64,000 nucleotides of DNA. Origin: Variovorax paradoxus (GTDB lineage Bacteria; Pseudomonadota; Gammaproteobacteria; Burkholderiales; Burkholderiaceae_C). The stretch is taken from the NCBI RefSeq assembly GCF_022009635.1, contig NZ_CP091716.1, positions 7,806,501 through 7,870,500 on the forward strand, in the 5' to 3' direction. The position numbers and the translations under genes were made by a program. Below the pieces are notes generated by a model. It saw only the letters and a program-made list of their open reading frames with translations, was not told the DNA's origin and made no database searches. Numbering within the stretch: the first letter of the stretch is position 1; every line of letters begins with the position of its first letter. Positions 45,124 to 55,341 of the stretch are shown in pieces.

Positions 45124-46098
45124 TCAAGCGTCGAGCCTAGCCTCTGCAGGGGCTGCAGGCGGATCGGCACGCCCCGTGCGTGCAAACGCGCTGGGAGAGA
45201 GCCCCACGGAACGACTGAAGGCAGCACTGAACGCGCTTGCCGATTGGTAGCCGACTGCATGAGCGACCTCGCCGAGCGAGAGTCCGTCATGCCACAGCAT
45301 GTCCTTAGCCAGGGCCATGCGCCATCGCAGCACGTACTCCATCGGTGGCGCGCCAAGAATTTGTGTGAAGCGCGCGGCAAAGGCCGCGCGCGACATGCCG
45401 ACCTTGCTCGCGAGATCCTCGATGGTCCAGCGCCGCGCGACGTCCTCATGAATCAGTCGCAGCGCATTCGCCATGCGCGGATCGGCCAGGCCCGCCAGGA
45501 GTCCTGAAATCGGCGCTGCGTCCTGCGCGGGTTGCCAGCGCAGCGCTTCGATCAGCATGATCTCGACAAGGCGCGTCAGGATGGCGTCGCCACCGGGTCT
45601 CGGCGTCATGCTCTCTTCGCCGATGGCGCGCGCAATCCAGCTCAAACGCGCCGCCCCGCTGTCCGCCGCCTTGATGTGGACCACCATGGGCAGAAGCCCC
45701 ACCAGCAGCGGAGCGCTCGTCGGGTCGAACAGGAAGTAGCCGCCGAGCATCCTCACCGCCGCCTCGTCCTCCTGGGTGCCATGTCGGACCTCTCCCGCCG
45801 GACTCGCCTCCGCGATACGCATGGCGGGGCGATCCATTGCCTCGAGGTCGCTCCCCATGCGCAAACCCGGCGTTGCGGGCAGCAATACGTAGTCCCCCGG
45901 TTCCATGAGAAAGGGATCTGCCGAGTCCAGCCTCAGCCAGCATGAGCCTTGCACCATCAGGCAGAAGCTGGGCTGCCCGTAGCTCGGATATTGCACCGCC
46001 CAACTGCCCGCGCCACTGACGAACTTGGACAGCACCGTTTGGGGTCGCAGCAAGGCCACGATGGAAGCCAGTGGGTCCGCATTTAGACGATCTCGCAT
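45124..46098 (-). CDS. AraC-family transcriptional regulator with cupin_6 sensor
   Basis: A 324-residue regulator. The N-terminal cupin-like sensor contains YGQPSFCLMVQGSCWLRLDS and LMEPGDYVLLPATPGLRM. The C-terminal DNA-binding part carries two helix-turn-helix units: EDLASKVGMSRAAFAARFTQILG and SLGEVAHAVGYQSASAFSAAFSRSVG. It diverges from the SDR gene at 46174 with 75 bases between. Regulators of this type usually control a neighbouring oxidoreductase in response to a small molecule. Confidence 0.92.
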   Translation of the reverse strand: MRDRLNADPLASIVALLRPQTVLSKFVSGAGSWAVQYPSYGQPSFCLMVQGSCWLRLDSADPFLMEPGDYVLLPATPGLRMGSDLEAMDRPAMRIAEASPAGEVRHGTQEDEAAVRMLGGYFLFDPTSAPLLVGLLPMVVHIKAADSGAARLSWIARAIGEESMTPRPGGDAILTRLVEIMLIEALRWQPAQDAAPISGLLAGLADPRMANALRLIHEDVARRWTIEDLASKVGMSRAAFAARFTQILGAPPMEYVLRWRMALAKDMLWHDGLSLGEVAHAVGYQSASAFSAAFSRSVGLSPSAFARTGRADPPAAPAEARLDA

Positions 46099-46173
46099 GA
46101 AATCCAGATTATGCGATATGGATCGTCTTGGTCAAGCGCCCTAGCATCGACCCATCTTGAAAGGAAGACGAAC

Positions 46174-46992
46174 ATGAAAACGGTACTGATCACGGGCTGC
46201 TCCTCAGGTTACGGCAAGGCCACGGCAGCGCATTTCCTGGCGCTGGGTTGGAACGTCATCGCGACGATGCGCAAGCCCGACCCGGCGCTTCTGGGAGCGT
46301 CTTCGGAGCGGTTGCGCGTGGTCCGGCTCGACGTGACGAACGACGAGAGCATCGCGCATGCAGTAGACCAAGGCATCGCGGCCTTCGGCCAGATCGACGT
46401 GCTGGTCAACAACGCCGGCATCGGCTTGTTCTCGGCCTTCGAGGTCACGCCCAAGGAAACCATCCGCGAGCTGTTCGAGACCAACACCTTCGGCGTAATG
46501 GCCATGAGCCAGGCCGTGATTCCCCACATGCGCGAGCGCGGCGAAGGCGCCATCGTCAACGTGACGTCCAGCGTCTGCTTCGCGGGGATGCCGCTGGTTG
46601 CACCCTATGCCGCCAGCAAGTTCGCGATCGAAGGGTTCACCGAAGCGCTGTTCTTCGAGCTGGAGTCCATCGGCGTGCACGTGCGGCTCGTCGAGCCGGG
46701 CTACGGCCCCGGTACCGCCTTCACGGCCAATGGCATGGACCGCATGGACGGGTTGATCTCGCCGCCGTACCAGGCCTATGCAGGACAACTCCTGGCGCAG
46801 TTCAAAGTCGCTGGCGCGGTGACGACGCCGAATCAGGTCGCGGCGGCCGTGTTCGCGGCCGCCACGGAAACGTCGGAAAAGCTGCGATTTCCCGCGGGCC
46901 CCGACAGCACCCACCTGGCCGATGCGCGCTGGAACAGCACCGACGAGCAGTTCCTTGCGGGAATGCGGTCGATGCTGCGGATGAAGGCTTAG
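46174..46992 (+). CDS. Classical SDR-family oxidoreductase
   Basis: A 272-residue enzyme: MKTVLITGCSSGYGKATAAHF for cofactor binding, NNAGIGLFSAFEVTPKE, catalytic Ser in VNVTSSVCFAGMP and Tyr-x-x-x-Lys in YAASKFAIEGF. Arg in MRKPDP after the second strand suggests NADP use. A good ribosome site AAGGAAG precedes the ATG. The divergent AraC protein probably controls it. The end converges on the acetolactate-synthase-like gene. Confidence 0.92.
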   Translation: MKTVLITGCSSGYGKATAAHFLALGWNVIATMRKPDPALLGASSERLRVVRLDVTNDESIAHAVDQGIAAFGQIDVLVNNAGIGLFSAFEVTPKETIRELFETNTFGVMAMSQAVIPHMRERGEGAIVNVTSSVCFAGMPLVAPYAASKFAIEGFTEALFFELESIGVHVRLVEPGYGPGTAFTANGMDRMDGLISPPYQAYAGQLLAQFKVAGAVTTPNQVAAAVFAAATETSEKLRFPAGPDSTHLADARWNSTDEQFLAGMRSMLRMKA

Positions 46993-47016
46993 CCGCGCGT
47001 CATCGGCTCCGCCCCC

Positions 47017-48824
47017 TCAAAGGTCTTCGCTTCCCAGCAGCATCTCGTTGATGCCCTTGCCCACTTCCACCACGGGAAGACGTTCTCCGTCGGATCGATC
47101 CGGAAATCGAGAAGCACGGTGCGGTCGCGCATGGCCCGGGCTTCCTGCAGTGCGGCTTCGATATCGGTCGGGCGTTCGACCAGCATGCCGACATGGCCGT
47201 AGGCTTCGGCGAGCTTCACGAAGTCCGGCAAAGCGTCGAGATAGCTGTGGCTGTACCGGCCCTCGTGGCTGATCTGCTGTTGCTGCCGGACCATCCCGAG
47301 ATAGCGGTTGTTCAGAAGAACGATCTTGATCGGCGTGTCGTACTGCAGGCAGGTCGACAGTTCCTTGGTGCTCATCTGCACGGAGCCGTCGCCCACGATG
47401 CAAAAGACCTCGCTGTCGGGTCTTCCCATCTTCACGCCCATCGCGTAAGGGATCCCAACGCCCATGGTGCCAAGCCCACCTGAATTGATCCAGCGCCGCG
47501 GTTCCTCGAAGCGGAAGTACTGCGCGGCCCACATCTGATGCTGTCCGACATCCGACGCGATGTAGACATCGTCATCGCGGGTGATCCTGCAAAGCGTCTC
47601 TATGACGCGCTGCGGCTTGATGACGAACGTGTTGTCGCGATCGTAGTCAAGACAGCGTCGGGCGCGCCAGATCGCGATCGCCGACCACCACTCGGCCATG
47701 TCCTGCGCCGCGGGCCGAGCCGTTGAAGCATCGAGCAAGCAGAGGAGTTCCACGAGAACGGTCTTGACGTCGCCGACGATGGGAATGTCCACCTTCACGC
47801 GCTTGGCAATGCTCGAGGGATCGATGTCGATGTGAATGATCTGGCGCCTGCTCTGCGCGAAGTGCGCCACGTTGCCGATGACCCGGTCATCGAAGCGCGC
47901 CCCGATGGCCAGCAGCACGTCGCAGTCCTGCATGGCGTTGTTGGCCTCCCAGGTGCCGTGCATCCCCAGCATCCCCAGAAATTTGGGATCCGAGGCCGGG
48001 TATGCGCCCAGGCCCATGAGCGTGCTGGTGACCGGAAAGCCCAGCCGATCCACCAGCGTGCGCAGTTCATCGCAGGCGCCACTGAGAAGCACGCCTCCGC
48101 CGGTATAGATGTAGGGACGCCTGGCGCTCAGAAGCAGCTGCAGGGCCTTGCGGATCTGACCGCCGTGTCCTTGCATCGTGGGCTTGTACGACCGCATTTC
48201 CAGCGCCTGCGGATAGCCCGCATGGACGATCCTGCTGGCCGACACGTCCTTCGGGAAATCCACCACCACGGGGCCGGGACGGCCGCTGCGTGCGATGTGA
48301 AACGCCTTCTTCAGCGTCTGCGCGATGTCCCGTGGGTCCTTGATCAGGAAGTTGTGCTTCACGATCGGGCGAGTGATGCCGACCGTGTCGCACTCCTGGA
48401 ACGCGTCCTGCCCGATGGCGGGGGTCGGCACCTGGCCGCTGATGACGACCATCGGAATCGAGTCCAGGTAGGCCGTCGCGATGCCGGTCACGGCATTGGT
48501 CAAGCCGGGGCCGGATGTGACGAGCGCCACGCCGACGTGGCCGGTGGCGCGCGCATAGCCGTCGGCCGCATGCACGGCCGATTGTTCGTGCCGGACCAGG
48601 ACATGCTGGACCTGCTGCTGCTTGTGCAGGGCGTCGTACACATGAAGTACGGCGCCGCCGGGGTAGCCCCACAGGCAGGTGACACCTTCTGCCTGAAGGC
48701 ATCGGATGAGGATTTCAGAGCCCGTGAGCTCTTCGCTGGATGCATCGAGTGAAACCGATGCGGCGGAGGTTGCGCCGGGCAATGCCGCGGCTGCCGGGGG
48801 ATGCCCGGCGGGAGAGTTTTTCAT
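47017..48824 (-). pseudogene. Acetolactate synthase-like TPP-dependent enzyme, frameshift near C-terminus
   Basis: About 602 residues after repair. TPP-enzyme motifs: GYPGGAVLHVYDAL, VRHEQSAVHAADGYARATG with the catalytic Glu, TSGPGLTNAVTGIATAYLDSIP, and the TPP/Mg motif GDGSVQMSTKEL to LNNRYLGMVRQQQ. Near 47073 one C is missing in TTCCC-GTGGTG; the family's end, VVEVGKGINEMLLGSEDL, then reads in another frame to 47017. Without repair the chain runs to 46989 with an unrelated tail. No regulatory small-subunit gene follows, so a catabolic role is possible. It is the last gene of the liv-type operon. Confidence 0.87.
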
Positions 48825-48995
48825 GGTCTACCTTTGTGAATTTCTCTAACGAAATACCTCGGGTGCCCCTTCCCCCGACCCTTGTGAGGTGGTGTTGGGA
48901 CCTTGGACCCAGCGGCCATGGACGCAATGCTTGCTGCGTCGGGCCGGGATCTGTTTGCCGTTGAAGTGCAGCGGCGATTATCTCCGCATCGGGTG

Positions 48996-49393
48996 CTACA
49001 GCCGCTGCAGGACGGCCGAGACGGCCTGTTCGGGAAATGCCCCCGTCCCGCGAAGCAGGTTGACGGTGAATACCGTCCGGCCCAGCTCCTGCCATGGAAC
49101 ATTGAGTGCAAAGGACAGATCGAGCGCTTCCAGTTTCCTGTAATCCGCGAAGGACGCGCGGAACTCGGCGCTGGTTTGCGACCTGAATGCCTGACCGCCA
49201 AAATCACGCGATCGGCCCACGGGCTTCCCATCAGGCGCTTGATGCCCCCGCTGGGATAGTTCACCTCGTCGGTCGAGAAGTGGCGTCTGACCAGGTTCTC
49301 GTGCCAGTCCACTTCAAGCACCGTCAGCAGGTCGAAGTTCACGCGCAACGCCAGGCGCTTCGCGAACAGCGTCCAGTCCCGTTGAACCGTCAC
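48996..49393 (-). pseudogene. GAF-domain-like small protein, single frameshift
   Basis: The GTG at 49393 overlaps the stop of livM. The first frame gives FAKRLALRVNFDLLTVLEVDW and VNYPSGGIKRLMGSPW; after a lost G near 49214-49222 the next frame gives GGQAFRSQTSAEFRASFADYR and DLSFALNVPWQELGRTVFTVNLLRG to 48996. The strand/helix pattern and NVPW-x-GRTVFTVNLL resemble small free GAF proteins. Restored size is about 132 residues. The family call is by pattern only. Confidence 0.6.
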
Positions 49394-50358
49394 GCGTGGC
49401 TCGCAAGCGGAGTCGAGCCGGCGTCCGGTTCGCTGGTGGTTTTCCCGACTCGCGCCGCGACGCTGGCGCCGCGAGAGCTTTCTGGTTGACGCTCTGGAAC
49501 ACGCCTTCCGGCTTGAGCTGCATGATCACGATCAGACTGACTGCGATGACCAGCTCACGCAACGAGGCGACCTGCACGGCCGTCAGTCCTGGAATGACTG
49601 CTGCGATGAAGCGCGTCGACTCCAGCAAGGCAACGACGGCAAGCGACCCTGCGAGTGCCCCCACCACGCGTGTACCCACCGGCGGTGGCCGCAAGGAAGA
49701 TGTAGATCGTCAGCAGCGGAACGAATCCGTCGGGGGCGATGTAGCTGGTGAGATGGGCATAGATGCCTCCCGCCAGGCCCGACAGCGCGGCGCCGACGAA
49801 GAAGGTCTTGAGCTTGAGTTGCAGCACGGGCTTGCCCGCGACCGCGGCCACCTGCTCGTCGTCTCGCACGGCCCTGAGCGCGCGTCCATACGGCGACCTG
49901 AACAAGCGGACAAGGCCGAACGCCGCGGCCGCGACAATCGCCCAGACCAGCAGAAGGTAGAACCAGGGGTGGATGGCGCCAAGCTCCGCCTTCAGCGGCG
50001 ACCGGATGCCCGAGAGCCCGTCGCTGCCGCCGGTGAGCCATTTCTCGTTGGTCGCGACAAGCCGGATGACTTCGGCAAAGCCCAGCGAGACGATCGCCAG
50101 GTAGTCGCCACGCAACGGCCGCGTCAGGTACGACAACACGACCCCCACCGCACCGGCCATCAGCGCCGCGCACATGAGCGAGATACCGATCGGAATGCCG
50201 GCGTTCGACAGCAGGGCGGAGGCGTACGCACCGACGGCGTAGAAGCCGACGAGGCCGAGATTCACCATGCCGCCCTGCCCCCAGATCGTGACCAGTCCGA
50301 GGGACAACAGAGCGTAGATGCCGGCCAGCGTGGCCATGAAGACAAGGTAAGAGGTCAC
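49390..50358 (-). pseudogene. livM: LivM-type branched-chain amino acid ABC transporter permease with two compensating frameshifts
   Basis: Starts MTSYLVFMATLAGIYALLSLG and shows LivM helices and the EAA-like loop GRALRAVRDDEQVAAVAGKP. Near 49676 the frame shifts by one extra base after FLAATAGG, continuing TRVVGALAGSLAVVALLESTR and LKPEGVFQSV. A second shift near 49450 restores the first frame, ending EPDAGSTPLASHA with TGA inside the next gene's GTGA. The net length (969 bases) is a multiple of three. Other members take up branched-chain or aromatic amino acids, amides or urea. It overlaps livH by four bases. Confidence 0.85.
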
Positions 50359-51242
50359 TTGCGAACTCCCGATGCTCCGGCGAACAAGCCGCTTGGACGA
50401 ATCAACAGCACCAGCAGGATCGCGGCGAAGGCCGTCGCCGACTGGTAGACGGGAGAAATGACCAGAAGCGAAACCTCGCTGACCATGCCGATCAAGAGCG
50501 CCCCCAGCACCGCCCCGGTGAGGCTCGTCAGCCCACCGAGCACGCTCGCCGAGAAGATGATCAGCAAGAGACGCGAACCTGTGGAAGGGTCCACGCTGGT
50601 GTCGATGGCCAGCAAGGCGCCGCCGATGCCGGCCAACCCCATGCCGATGAAGGTGGCCAGGTTCGACAGCCTTGTCGGGTCGATGCCCTTGAGACGGGCC
50701 AGGTCGGCGTTGTCCGCCACGGCCCGCATGGCCTTGCCCACGCGCGTCACGGTGAAGAACGCCGCCAGCACCACCGCGATCGCCAGAGCGATGCCGAGGT
50801 TGTGCACCTGCTGCGGCCCCACCCGGATGCCCGCGAACTGCACATCGCGTGCAATGGGCATCTCGAAGCTGTTCAGGTCGCTGCCGAAGCCGAAGCGCAG
50901 CGCGTTCTCCAGTGCAAGGTTCAATGCGATGGACACGATGGCCACCATCAGCGGTGTATGCGCCGAGATCTTGCGGCGCATGGGAACGAGCGCGAGACGG
51001 TCGCCCACCACCCCCACCAGCCCGGCCAACGCGAACGCCGCCACCAGCACGGGAACAAGCGGCCAGTGCAGATGGGTGTTGACCAGCCAGCCTCCGTAGG
51101 CGCCCACCGTCATCTGCGCGGCAATGCTGAAGTTGATGAACCCGAGCACGCTGAAGATGAGCGTCAGGCCCAGGGCGGGAAGGGCGACGACCGCCCCCAT
51201 CACCAGGCCGTTGACCAGGTGCTGAACAAGATCGGAGAACAT
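50355..51242 (-). CDS. livH: LivH-type branched-chain amino acid ABC transporter permease
   Basis: A 295-residue permease, intact. MFSDLVQHLVNGLVMGAVVAL opens the first helix; GLTLIFSVLGFINFSIAAQ is the standard LivH N-terminal motif and GKAMRAVADNADLARLKGID is the EAA loop that touches the ATPases. About eight membrane helices. It lies between the binding protein gene (20 bases upstream) and livM. Confidence 0.93.
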   Translation of the reverse strand: MFSDLVQHLVNGLVMGAVVALPALGLTLIFSVLGFINFSIAAQMTVGAYGGWLVNTHLHWPLVPVLVAAFALAGLVGVVGDRLALVPMRRKISAHTPLMVAIVSIALNLALENALRFGFGSDLNSFEMPIARDVQFAGIRVGPQQVHNLGIALAIAVVLAAFFTVTRVGKAMRAVADNADLARLKGIDPTRLSNLATFIGMGLAGIGGALLAIDTSVDPSTGSRLLLIIFSASVLGGLTSLTGAVLGALLIGMVSEVSLLVISPVYQSATAFAAILLVLLIRPSGLFAGASGVRK

Positions 51243-51261
51243 CTGGATCCTTCGGTTCGGG

Positions 51262-52465
51262 TCAAGCGACCTTTGTCACGACGAGCTTGCCCTTCTGGAT
51301 CTGCTCGTAGCGAAAGAAGACGCCCTTGACATCACCGTTGTCGGCGAAGTCGAGCGGCCCGCTGGCACCGTCGAAGTTGATGCGGCCGCCGGCACCCAGC
51401 AGCTTGAGCCCTTCGGCGGCACTGTCGACCACCTTGGCCTGCGTCGATTGGGAGATGCCGCGCAGGTGGTCCCGCACCGTGGTTCCGTTGGCCTCGGCCG
51501 TCGGCGCGCTGGCGAGCGCAAGAGCGACAAGCATCACGTGGTCGTAGACTTGGCAGGAATAGCTGTCGAGCGCCTCGAGCTTCATCCTGGCCACCAGGCG
51601 CTTGTAGGCACCTGCGGTCACCGACGCCGAAGGAACCAGCGAATACGCGCCTTCTGCGACCTCGGCGGGCACGGCCTCCACGAGCTTCTGGTTGATCCCG
51701 AACGAGAAGCCGATGCGCTTGCCGTCGTAGCCGGCACGGTAGAGGTCTTTCAATACCACCGAGGTGTCGGGAACGTAGCCGCCAAGCACGATCACATCCG
51801 GCCGGGTGCGCAACGCCTGGTCGACCTCGGAGCGATAGCTGGACTTCTTGTCTTCGTAGATCAGGCCGGCACCCGCGCCGCCGGCCCGTGTGAAGATCCC
51901 CGAGATGATGTCGATGTACGACTGCGCGAACGGCGTTTGCGGCCCCATGAAGAACATCTTCCTGCAGCCGAGTTCGATGCCGAGGTCACCCACCCGCGTG
52001 CCCTGCAGTGTCACCGTGGGCGAGGTCCGGAAGACATAGCCCTGGTGCGGCAGCTTCGTGATGCTGTCCGCGCCCGAGGAGGTGGCCAGGACCGTCTTGC
52101 TCTCCCAGCACAGCGGCGCGATGGCCGAAGTCACGGACGATGCATAGGACCCGCCGATAGCGACCACGCGATCGACGTCGATCAGCTTGCGCGCAGCGCA
52201 CCGCGGCTTCCGGGTTGCTCTGATCGTCTTCGATGACGACTTCCAGACGGCGTCCGTTCACCCCTCCGGCCGCGTTGACCTCCTCCGCGGCGATCTGCGC
52301 GGCACGGCTCATGGTCGCACCGAACTGGCTGGTGGCGCCGGTCAGGGGGATCAGGATTCCGATCCTGATCGGCTCCTTGTTCTGCGCCCACAGCACGGGG
52401 TGCGCAACACCGAGGGCCACCGCGGCGCCGGTGGAAAGAAAAGATCTTCTGCTAGTCATGGCCAT
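51262..52465 (-). pseudogene. LivK/LivJ-type substrate-binding protein, frameshifted
   Basis: The first frame reads a Tat-like signal (MTSRRSFLSTGAAVALGVAH), then IRIGILIPLTGATSQFG and NPEAAVRCAQ. Two bases appear lost in a GCGCGC tract near 52192-52200. The next frame begins KLIDVDRVVAIGGSYASS and continues through FFMGPQTPFAQSYIDII and VYDHVMLVALAL to the end at 51262. Restored length is about 402 residues, normal for Peripla_BP_6 receptors. Binding proteins of this type bind amino acids, amides or aromatic acids. Confidence 0.87.
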
Positions 52466-52482
52466 GCTCCAAGGAAGTTGAA

Positions 52483-53204
52483 TCAGTGATGAATCGGTGC
52501 GCCGCCGAGGAACAGGTGACGGATCTCGTCATCCGCCAGCAGCTCGCTGGCCTTCGTGTCCCTGAGCTTTCTCCCGGCGACAAGCACGATCCCGCGCGTG
52601 CCGTACTCCAGAGCCAGCAGGGCGTTCTGCTCGACCATCAGAATCGCAAGGCCCTGGGCGGCCAGCTCGCGGATCAGGTCGAACACTTCGTCGGCCGCGG
52701 CCGGCGACAGCCCGGCCGTCGGTTCATCGAGCAGGAGCACGGTCGGCTGCGTCATCAGGGCAATCGCCATCGCCAACACCTGCCGCTGGCCTCCGGACAG
52801 GTTGCCGGCCTTGTGCTTCAGGCGCGGCTTGAGCAGCGGGAAGCGTTCGAGCTGCGCCTCGATTCGCGACCTGGCCTGCGCACGCACCAGGTAGCCTCCC
52901 ATCTCGAGGTTCTCCTGACCGTCAGGCTCTGGAAGACGTTGCGCTCCTGAGGCACGAAGCTCAGCCCCTGTGCACAGGCTTCCTGCGCGCTGCCCGACAG
53001 GAGATGACGGCCATCGATCTGCACATGGCCGGTCTTGGGCTTGAGCAACCCGGCGACGAGCTTCAGGAAGGTCGACTTGCCAGCCCCGTTGGGGCCGATG
53101 ATCACGGCAAGGTCACGCGCCCGCACCTCGAGATCGATGCCCTTGACGATCTCGTCCGCACTGCCGTAGCCGCCGCGGATGTCGCGCACGTTCAGCGTCG
53201 TCAT
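52483..53204 (-). pseudogene. livF: LivF-type ABC transporter ATPase, single frameshift
   Basis: The first frame has MTTLNVRDIRGGYGSADEIVKG, Walker A GPNGAGKSTFLKL and LSFVPQERNVFQSLTV. One C is lost in GTC(C)AGG near 52920. The next frame continues ENLEMGGYLVRA, the signature LSGGQRQVLAMA and Walker B LLLDEPTAGLSP, then VEQNALLAL. Restored size is about 240 residues, normal for LivF. The frameshift falls between the two nucleotide-binding motifs, so as read it would destroy transport. The start overlaps livG by four bases. Confidence 0.9.
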
Positions 53205-53968
53205 GTGCGGCTCCTTCCAAGATACGAGGACTGGACACGCGGGTCCGACGTGACCTGGTCGAAGCTGCCGTGCATCAGGTACTTGCCCTGCGCCATCACG
53301 ACGACTTCTTCGCAGAGCCGTTGAATGAGCGCCATCTCGTGTTCGATCAGGAGGATCGCGATGCCTTCGGCCTTCACGATTTCGAGCTGATCCGCGATCT
53401 CGCCGACAAGCGTCGGATTGACTCCGGCCATGGGTTCGTCGAGCAGGATCATGTCGGGCTCGGCGAGCAGCGCGCGCCCGATCTCCAGCAGCTTCTTCTG
53501 GCCGCCCGAGAGCGCGGGCACGAGGTTGTCCAGCACGTGATCCAGACGGAGCCTTCGCGCCATGGCCCAGGCTTTTTCCCGAAGATCTTCCTCGCGTGCG
53601 CGGACCGCCGCGCCGCCGAGAAGACCGGCAAGAAAACCTTCTCCGCGCTGCCGCGGGCCATAGAGCATCAGGTGCTCGAAGACGGTCATCCGCGGACAGC
53701 CGCGCGCGAGCTGGAAGGTCCTGATCAGACCCGATCGCGAAATGCCCTCGGGCCGCAACCCGGTGATGTTCTTGCCCTTGAACGCGATTCGCCCCGACGC
53801 ATGCGGCAGCAAACCCGTGATGGCATTGAAGAGCGTCGTCTTGCCGGCACCGTTGGGGCCGATCAAGCCGGTGGTCTTGCCGCGCGAGACATTGAAGGTC
53901 GCACCGTCCAGTGCATGGAGTCCGCCGAACGTGGCACGCACGTTCGAGATTTCAAGGAGTGCATCCAT
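53201..53968 (-). CDS. livG: LivG-type ABC transporter ATPase
   Basis: A 255-residue ATPase, intact. MDALLEISNVRATFGGLHALDG is chosen as start because the family begins there. Walker A GPNGAGKTTLFNAITG, the Q-loop FQLARGCPRMTV, signature LSGGQKKLLEIGRAL, Walker B ILLDEPMAGVNP and the H-loop LLIEHEM are complete. It follows the amidohydrolase gene with one base between and overlaps livF. Confidence 0.93.
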   Translation of the reverse strand: MDALLEISNVRATFGGLHALDGATFNVSRGKTTGLIGPNGAGKTTLFNAITGLLPHASGRIAFKGKNITGLRPEGISRSGLIRTFQLARGCPRMTVFEHLMLYGPRQRGEGFLAGLLGGAAVRAREEDLREKAWAMARRLRLDHVLDNLVPALSGGQKKLLEIGRALLAEPDMILLDEPMAGVNPTLVGEIADQLEIVKAEGIAILLIEHEMALIQRLCEEVVVMAQGKYLMHGSFDQVTSDPRVQSSYLGRSRT

Positions 53969-53969
53969 G

Positions 53970-55233
53970 TCAATGCGCCAGCGAGGTGCTCGCACGTACC
54001 GGCAGTTCATTCTTGACGAACTTCCCGTCCTTCAGGATGGCGGCGATTCCCTCGCCCTGCCCCGTCAGCACACCGATGTCGCGCAGCGGGTTGCCCCGCA
54101 CGACCAGCAGATCGGCGATTGCGCCAGGCCGCACCACACCCAGCTTGCCGGCATGCTGCACGATCTCCGCGGCCACGGTCGTGGCGCTGCGCAGCGCCTC
54201 CAGATTCCCGACGATCTCTGCGCGCACGCGCAGCTCCTCGCTCTGGTGGCGATGCGACTCGCCCAGCAGGTCGCTGCCGTAGCCCATCTTCACGCCGTTG
54301 CGGTGAAGCAGCGCAACCGCCTGCCGGCCTGCCTGGCGCACATCGTCCACTTTGGCGATCGACTCCACAGGCAGCCCGAGCGAGGCGCCTTCGAGCGAAA
54401 GCATGTCGAAAGTGATCAGCGTCGGCACGACGAAGACGCCCTTCTCCTTCAGCAGCACGGCCGTCGCCTCGTCCACCAGATTGCCGTGCTCGATGGTTCG
54501 GACACCGGCTTCCACCGCACGCCGGATGGCGTGCGGTGTGTAGGCATGCGCCATCACGTAGGTCTGCCACGCGGTGGCCTCTTCGACGATGGCCCGCAGT
54601 TCGTCCATCGAGTAGCCGGTGTTTCCGATGGGATCGTTCGGCGAGGTCACGCCGCCGCTGGCCATCACCTTAATCTGGGTTGCCCCTTTGGTCAGCTCTT
54701 CCCGCGCGGCGCGGCGCACCTCGTCGACACCGTCCACGACGCGCCCGATGTTGCCGATGCGGAACGAACATGCGCAGGACTCGAGCTGGTCGCTGCGTGC
54801 ACGGAAGTCGCCGTGCCCGCCGGTTTGCGAGTGCCTTGCCGGACGTGAAGAGCCGGGGCGATTCGATCAACCCGTCTCTGGCGGCCTGGCCCAGGGCCCA
54901 GTCGCCACCGCCCGCGTCGCGCACGCTGGTGAAGCCGCGCATCAGCATCCCCTTGAGGATCGGCAGCGACCGGATGATGCCCAAGGCGTTGGGCAGCCGT
55001 GCCGCGAGTCCCAGGTTGACCGAGGAAGCCGTGACATGGACATGGCAATCGATCAGACCGGGCATCAACGTCAGGCCATCGAGGTCGTAGACGGCTTCGG
55101 CCGCCCTCGGCCGGGCAAGCCGCGCCCCGACCTCCGCCACCTGGCCGTCGACAACGACGACGTCCATGCCATCGACCAGCTCACCCTGTTCGAGATCCAG
55201 GAGGTTCGCATTCCGCAGAACGAATATCGACAT
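53970..55233 (-). pseudogene. Metal-dependent amidohydrolase (prolidase/imidazolonepropionase-like), frameshifted
   Basis: Starts MSIFVLRNANLLDLEQGELVDG. Metal motif LMPGLIDCHVHVTASSV, then GFTSVRDAGGGDWALGQAA, and SPRLFTSGKAL. Two bases appear lost in a CTCTCG tract near 54828-54832. The next frame reads SQTGGHGDFRARSDQLE, TQIKVMASGGV with the metal Lys, MAHAYTPHAI, IEHGNLVDE, and MGYGSDLLGE with the catalytic Asp. Restored size is about 421 residues. It heads the liv-type operon, so the transporter likely imports its amide or peptide-like substrate. Confidence 0.87.
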
Positions 55234-55253
55234 GAAAATTTCCGCCCAAAACA

Positions 55254-55313
55254 CCTAATACGATAGGAGTCTAGGAGTCGTATACTCCTACGACAATAGG
55301 TGTCGAGCACCTA
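55254..55313. promoter_or_regulatory. Three successive dyads in the divergent amidohydrolase/LuxR promoter
   Basis: Three related dyads lie in a row: CCTA-ATACGA-TAGG (55254-55267), TAGGAGT-CGTAT-ACTCCTA (55272-55290) and TAGGTG-TCGAG-CACCTA (55297-55313). The last two share TAGGNG-N-CNCCTA form with five-base spacers. Their centres are about 20 and 24 bases apart, near two helical turns. The LuxR-type protein encoded next to them is the natural candidate binder. Confidence 0.65.
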
Positions 55314-55341
55314 AGTGTTTTTTCCTAGGGAGTTTTCATCG

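Noticed and set aside
46989..47016. Alternative end of the acetolactate-synthase-like gene at 46989
   Set aside because: The tail in that frame is unrelated to the family, while the other frame gives the conserved C-terminus ending at 47017. The end was therefore set at 47017 with a frameshift.
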